A stretch of DNA of 64,000 nucleotides from the NCBI GenBank assembly GCA_014529385.2, contig CM043967.1:81914278-81978277 (forward strand), written 5' to 3'. Every line of letters starts with the position of its first letter. The stretch's first letter is position 1. Under the pieces are notes generated by a model. It saw nothing but the letters and a program-made list of their open reading frames with translations, made no database searches and was not told the DNA's origin. The DNA is from Adiantum capillus-veneris (taxonomy: Eukaryota > Streptophyta > Polypodiopsida > Polypodiales > Pteridaceae). The translations under genes and the position numbers were made by a program. This document shows positions 59,150 to 64,000 of the stretch, one piece after another.

Positions 59150-59466
59150 ATCGAGCATTGCAGTGGCATCGGCGGCGGCGAGGCGGTTGAGCGCGGCATC
59201 GATGGCGGCTCCTTATTTTTCACAGCATAGGATCCTTCGACGGAAGCATTGAGTGGTGACTGACACACCATTGTTTCTTTGAGCTTGCTAGGACTCTCTA
59301 GTTGTGTGCTTGCACCCCTTTGAGGCTCGCACATAGTGCACAAGCAAGTTCCTAGCCTTCCACACGTAAGGCAAAGCGCACATTTTTTGAGCCGCTGTCG
59401 AGAACTGCCTTGCACGAAGCTTGAGGAGCACTCAGTGCTACCTTGGGAAGCCTTCACTTTTGCCAT
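58963..59466 (-). CDS. Hypothetical Cys-rich ORF ending in a GA microsatellite
   Basis: A minus ORF from ATG 59,466 (MAKVKASQGSTECSSSF) contains CALCLTCGRLGTCLCTMC (six Cys, about residues 30-47), which could bind zinc. A Ser/Pro-rich stretch follows. Then it runs into a Ser-Leu repeat that is simply the translated GA run (59,086-59,147). I do not recognise the family. The Cys cluster makes the first 100 codons look coding, but there is no splice or promoter evidence. Confidence 0.3.
59086..59147. repeat. GA microsatellite
   Basis: A GA run of about 62 bp inside the minus-strand hypothetical ORF. Confidence 0.95.
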
Positions 59467-59879
59467 TTCTGTGTTTTTTACTGAGTTTGTGTAGATCTGC
59501 TAAGTGGTTCTAATGCGCAGGTTTAGAAGGTTTGTTAGAATTAGTGTGTTGAAATTTGTAAGTTTTTTGTTAGATTTGCTAAGATCTGTAATGTGCAGAT
59601 GTTAGGCGATCTATTAGCTAGTGTAAATTTGTAATGTGCTCTGTGAGTGAGCAGTTTTGATGCGTTAGTTAGTGTAGACAGTGAGCAGTAGAGTAGACAC
59701 TGAGAAGATTGACTTGTGCAGTTCTGTGTTAGACAGTGTGTAAGTAGAGGTAAATAGTGTTAATTAATCGTGTTAGCTGCAAGGAGGTTAGACAAAGATA
59801 GACAAAGCTACTATGTGCGCATGTGAGCTCGGCGCCCACGCACAACATTATCCACACTCAAAAAAAAAAAAAAAAAAAA
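59467..59879 (+). other. Unassigned stretch ending in a 20-base poly(A)
   Basis: A stretch of short phrases such as GTTAGTGTAGA ends at A20 (59,860-59,879). A poly(A) tail could mark the 3' end of a retroposed sequence on the plus strand, but I find no target duplication and no coding part. Confidence 0.4.
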
Positions 59880-60269
59880 CTCACGTTAAAAGGATGGGAT
59901 CGTGATTGGGATCCCAAGCCTTAGTCCTCAGTCTTATGATATACTATATACACAACTTTATATATAAGACTAGGACCTCAAGTGAAGGGAGGGCATGTGG
60001 CACAAGTTTCTTAAGTCCTCCACTATCCCCTTTACACTCACCCTTTGGACTTACTAATTCCAGCCCTCTCCACCTAGGAAAAGACTAGTTTTAGGATTTC
60101 GAGGACTGTACGTAACCGAATCGGGGGTTGTAAAGCACGGCATGTCCCTCACGGGTTGTAAACACCTAAACAACTGTGTGAGAAACCTTCACGGGCACTC
60201 ACCAACGCTTCTTGAGTGTTGAGGTCACATGCACCTACGCTCTGGTCGTGTGCTAGAGGATAAGCACAT
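59880..60269 (+). pseudogene. Plus-strand gag start with leader, truncated
   Basis: At 60,229 an ORF opens MHLRSGRVLEDKHIP, similar to the E2 gag start MNLKSGRIL. It is preceded by about 300 bases of leader-like sequence. After about 13 codons it runs into the minus-strand repeat shared with 55,480 (junction near 60,270), so it is cut. Confidence 0.5.
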
Positions 60270-60646
60270 ACCTTTGAAACAAAGCCAAAACTATCTGAGT
60301 CCGTCGCATAGCATTTTGTTCATCTCGTTGCGCTCTTCGATGACCGTGAGATACAAAAAAAACATATCCTGCTCAGATTTGCTAAAAATGTTTGTGCAAA
60401 ACAACAAATTTGACAAAAGCAGTGCGAAACAAAAATTTCTTACTTTTTTCTTAATCTACGGGCCTAAATGAGCATCAAAACAACAAAACTTGTAAAAACT
60501 TAGAGAATGAAAGTTGTTTCCTATATTATAGGCTTCAATTGCTACATACAAAACTTTTTCAAAATCGCAACTGAACACCTTCAAAAACGGCCCAAAAAGT
60601 GACTTTCGGGTCAAAAAACTGGACTGAATAGAAACGATCAAAATAT
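60270..60646. repeat. Copy of the 55,480-55,640 repeat plus unassigned DNA
   Basis: 60,270-60,430 matches 55,480-55,640. 60,431-60,646 shows no feature. Confidence 0.7.
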
Positions 60647-61010
60647 ACTTCTACATAGTGGACAAACTTTAAGCAACCAAAAGTTCCTAAAAAACCAAAA
60701 TTTATTATTAAAACACTTTGAAATAAAGTTGTGTTTCATGGAAGATCTTAAATTCAAACTCCATCAAAAACATCATCCAACTAATTAGTCTTCCTTGACT
60801 GATGACCTTATTTATTAAGAATAATAGACTTCTACATAGTGGACAAACTTTAAACAACCAAAAGTTCCTAAAAAACCAAAATTTATTATTAAAACACTTT
60901 GAAATAAAGTTGTGTTTCATGGAAGATCTTAAATTCAAACTCCATCAAAAACATCATCCAACTAATTAGTCTTCCTTGAATGATGACCTTATTTATTAAG
61001 AATAACAAAG
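60647..61010 (-). repeat. 181-bp tandem duplication of a gypsy RNase H end
   Basis: Two near-identical units (60,647-60,827 and 60,828-61,008; period 181) each contain the end of the RNase H frame (minus LISWMMFLMEFEFKIFHETQ). Only the second continues into the rest of RNase H. Confidence 0.85.
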
Positions 61011-61671
61011 TCTGGTGATCCACATAGAAGTCAAACATTTTCCCTAGTAAATAGTGTCTGAATTTTATGGAACAAAATACCATTCCCAGTGCCTCTCTTT
61101 TAGTGGTAGAATAGCCCTATTCAGTTGTGCTAAACCTCCAAGTGGCGCAATAGATTGGGTAGTCTATCTTGCCATCAACCTGGGCCATTATAGCCCCTAT
61201 CTCCATTCAAGATGCATCAATATGCACATGAAAAATTACCTCCTAGTTTGGTTGGTAAAGAACTAGCTTTTTGCTATTTGCATCCTTCAAACACTACAAA
61301 CTTTGTTCACATTCTTCACTCAAGATAAATTTATTCTTATTCTTGGTCAATTCATACATAAGTAATTATTTGGCTGTAAATGAATGAATAAACATCTTGT
61401 AAAAATTGAAATATCCAAGGAAGGAGCTCAACTTAAACACAGTTGTTGGAGCTCTAGCTTGCTGAACACCCTTTACTTTATTACTAGCCATCTCAATTCC
61501 ATTTCTGGACACAATGTGTCCCAAAAGCTAACCTTTTCACACCATGAATAATGACTTGAAGGGCACCTTTCGAGTACCATTTCCAAGAATAATAAATGCA
61601 TCTCTTCAATGGAGAAAATGGTAAAGTCATCCACAAATATGGCCAAAAACTTACGTAGGAATTCATTGAAT
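61009..61671 (-). pseudogene. Gypsy RT and RNase H fragment, duplicate of the window start
   Basis: From 61,118 this is the duplicate of 1-559 (seven differences in 559 bases by my count), including the FVDDF catalytic box and the stop after HIDAS. It shows what lies to the left of the window start in the other copy. Confidence 0.9.
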
Positions 61672-61676
61672 ATTTC

Positions 61677-61847
61677 TATCAGGACAAGGGTCCTGTACCC
61701 TAAGAACTAGGCTAGTCACGGACTACGGCCAAGGGCCGGGCTAGGCAGTGTGGACAGGGGATCCGTCTAGGGCAAGGGGCTAGGAGTCTGCCTATATAAA
61801 GGGAGGTTGGGAGGAGGATCTCAAGGCCTAGTTCCCTAGTTCTTACA
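61677..61847 (+). repeat. 171-bp LTR of short-LTR element, right copy
   Basis: It is inserted after ATTTC (61,672-61,676) at the same gypsy position as the left copy and shares the mutated TA terminus. It has four differences from the LTR at 560-730 by my count. A TATATAAA box is present near 61,793. Confidence 0.9.
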
Positions 61848-61848
61848 C

Positions 61849-61860
61849 TGGTATCAGAGC
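61849..61860 (+). promoter_or_regulatory. PBS of the right copy
   Basis: TGGTATCAGAGC one base inside the LTR, as at 732-743. Confidence 0.9.
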
Positions 61861-62799
61861 TTAGGAGTGTCTCTTCCTCTCTCTCTCTCTCTCTCTAGGC
61901 GTGGTCTCTTTAGGTCCCTAAAAGTAGGGACTTTGGGTGAGAACCGTGGCTTTTTTGAAGCTTTTCCAAAAATAGCAGTTTTCCTTGCCAATTCGGGCAG
62001 AGCTTCCTGTTTTGGACGCAAGGCTATGGTGCATGGATTGATGAGCTCTTGGCCTTGGAAGGGGCGCAAGGGGGAGATAGAGCGTAGCGCCAACACCTTT
62101 GGGCCGTAGCCGGCCTCAGTATCCCCCGCCATCACCAACTCTCTACTCGCAGGAGGCCGCTCGTTGCTGTGAGCTTTGGCTTGAATAAACCCATGCCATG
62201 TTCACATGGTGAGGCCCTTTGGCCTCAAAAATTAAACAGTGGCCACTAGTAGTGGCCCTTCCCACAAGCAAGGTAGCCCCGTGTACCGGCAATCCTCCCG
62301 TGAGTTCGGGTGGTCCGGTGGAAGGCAAAAAAAAGCCACACCTAATTGTGGAGCAGGCATACCTCATCATTCCGAACCGGCTGCAAACTAGTTTGGCAGT
62401 TTAGCACACCACAAAACGAACGGATTTGCCGTTTACATCCAAGGCAAATCCAAGTATTGGCTACGAAGCATACATCGGTGTTTGCAAAGGCATCCTCGGC
62501 TGCAAATCAAGTGCTGATTTCGTGGTGGATTGGGATTTACAATCCGATTTCAACTTGGACATTCAGTTCAGTTGAAGACATAATTACCCAGTTAATTATC
62601 GCAACCTGCTATGAGCTAGTGCTGAAGTTCCTCGATGATTTCACCTCTTCGCCAATTCTATCGGGATTGGAAATTCACCTTCTTTACGACCGCCGGCGAG
62701 GTTAGCACGGCTAACTACCTTTGTGTTCGATACAGTTACGAGTTTTTGTTGCACTCCAAGGTATTGTTTTCTCTTTTTTTTGCACAACAGAGATTCGCC
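61861..62799 (+). other. Leader of right short-LTR element copy
   Basis: Duplicate of 744-1,674 with small indels; a CT run near 61,880 is longer here. No gene. Confidence 0.65.
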
Positions 62800-63333
62800 A
62801 TGAGTGCGGAAATTGATGATCAACACATGTTTGACTTTGAATACCTTGAATTGGCTCCACCTGTGGATGTCATGGGGCCGGATACTCTCACGAAGAGTAC
62901 CATTGTGGCAACAGGGATGAACGGTGTAAACCCAGGTGATCTATCTCTATCTCCTCATTTATCAACCCCTCCTCCTCAGAGTGTGTTGGATATTCTCAAG
63001 GATGACAGTCAATTGCCAGATGCGAGGGAGTTTGTCACTCGACAGGGTTCAAATTGCAAGCTCGCTGTTAGGGTTCAAATCTTGGTTACACAAGTAGAAA
63101 ATCTTACACAACTAATTTACAGAGTGCTATCAGAATCAGCTCTCTACTTGCCAGCAACCCAAGGGGTTGCCAATTTACCAGTTACGACCAAAGAGGTCCA
63201 ACATGTCCAAAATAATTTGGGTGTCAAAACAAATCGGGGCACGACCAACGTTGTCAAGAAGTGCCTATCACCATCCGACTTTCAACGTGCAAAATGTCAA
63301 AAATTATGCTTTATTTGCTTAGGAGCACATTAA
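62800..63333 (+). CDS. Gag-like protein of the short-LTR element, right copy
   Basis: The ORF has 177 codons from the ATG in the same context as the left copy. It shares MSAEIDDQHMFDFEY and the half zinc finger KLCFICLGAH, and stops directly after it because an A run is interrupted by T. Most base differences from the left copy are single substitutions and the frame stays open, so the ORF may have been intact until recently. Same caveat on family assignment as the left copy. Confidence 0.5.
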   Translation: MSAEIDDQHMFDFEYLELAPPVDVMGPDTLTKSTIVATGMNGVNPGDLSLSPHLSTPPPQSVLDILKDDSQLPDAREFVTRQGSNCKLAVRVQILVTQVENLTQLIYRVLSESALYLPATQGVANLPVTTKEVQHVQNNLGVKTNRGTTNVVKKCLSPSDFQRAKCQKLCFICLGAH

Positions 63334-64000
63334 AAACAACAGTGCCCACATATCGGACAACTTAAGCATGATGCATGAGTTCGTGATTTGACATAAACTC
63401 CAGTTTTGGTGCATGGCACAGTAGTTATATGGCTTTTGAACATGTTATCTTAGCCATTTTCTCATACTTCAATATGGATTTTCAGCATATTGTACGTTTT
63501 TTTGAAATTGGGTACTGTTACGCCCAATTGTTTTTTCTGCTATAGTCATTTTTGGTATGACCAGTCACATCATCTCGACTTATACGATCTTCCAAAAACA
63601 TTATGAGATGCATGCAAGATTACTGAATTAGGGTGTATATGATACACGTGTCCTACAACTTACGTTTTGCATTTACTTTGGACAATATTATGAAAAGCCA
63701 AATGCTTGGCCCATTTCACATGAAACAAGGCTTCTAATTTGTACTCTGATTACCTCGGCGACAAGAGGAGTTGGAAACCAAGTTTGGGGCACCTACATTA
63801 TTCAGGATATCATCTCATCGAATCCCTACCAATCTAACCGGTGCAAGGCACTTAGGGTGTTGACTTCAACGGTTGTCATGGTAGCCACGGGCTTTCATTT
63901 TTGTATGCAAGGCATGCTACCCATATGGTATAAAGTACGCTCTCACAAATCACTCTGTCAAGGACACTATTAGTTATGCATTGTTTCCCATAATTTTTGG
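63334..64000 (+). other. Right element copy, internal region to window end
   Basis: Duplicate of about 2,215-2,880. No gene. The element continues past the window. Confidence 0.7.

Noticed and set aside
59860-59879. Poly(A) as the tail of a processed pseudogene or SINE
   Set aside because: No target duplication or recognisable body was found, so only the run itself is reported.

Overview
The window is repeat-rich, non-genic DNA from a land plant. The evidence is plant-type Ty1/copia and Ty3/gypsy retrotransposons with initiator-Met-like primer binding sites, LINE, hAT (DUF659 type) and PIF/Harbinger remnants, and long GA/CT microsatellites. I cannot name the species. I found no convincing host gene, tRNA, rRNA or CRISPR array. 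Almost everything is transposable-element sequence in layers, and nearly every coding region is broken.

Left third (1-22,980). A minus-strand Ty3/gypsy element (called G1) has its LTR/leader near 22,160, gag 22,093-20,349, protease 20,261-19,803 and RT from about 19,500. It is split in its RT by a short-LTR element (560-18,890; 171-bp LTRs, target duplication ATTTC/ATCTC). That element keeps a gag-like ORF but no recognisable pol. It is itself interrupted by a young minus-strand copia composite (4,682-15,455; outer target duplication TTATA). The composite holds three 143-bp LTRs, one nearly intact polyprotein with a single stop codon, and a truncated second copy. Between the two copies lies 2.26 kb of foreign DNA with a LINE RT fragment and a decayed Rep-like HUH endonuclease gene.

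Middle (22,980-37,780). This part holds copia fragments on both strands, a 5'-truncated LINE with poly(A) and a 10-bp target duplication (26,106-27,630), and a small LINE RT scrap at 31,117. A broken hAT transposase lies at 32,598-34,584. An LTR-element 3' half (34,890-37,779) carries an unassigned coiled-coil accessory ORF.

Right middle (37,780-54,100). Large repeat blocks (A 37,784-43,050, B 46,437-50,625, C 50,760-52,700, partial D 28,041-29,640) are linked to GA/AT microsatellites. A and B end in a Myb/SANT-like PIF/Harbinger ORF1. A Harbinger transposase pseudogene lies at 52,778-53,800. Between A and B sits the 5' half of an LTR element (LTR 43,051-43,955, PBS, a leader with a palindrome series, gag start).

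Right end (54,100-64,000). This holds gypsy gag, RNase H and RT relics, a chimeric gypsy 5' end (57,360-58,100), a second Harbinger fragment, and then a copy of the window's first 2.9 kb (1-2,880 repeated at 61,118-64,000). That copy includes the 171-bp LTR element inserted at the same base of the same gypsy RT, so the locus was duplicated at a distance of about 61.1 kb.

The parts do not form a host pathway. What they record is a sequence of insertions and duplications: gypsy, then the short-LTR element, then the locus duplication, with the copia elements young by LTR identity.
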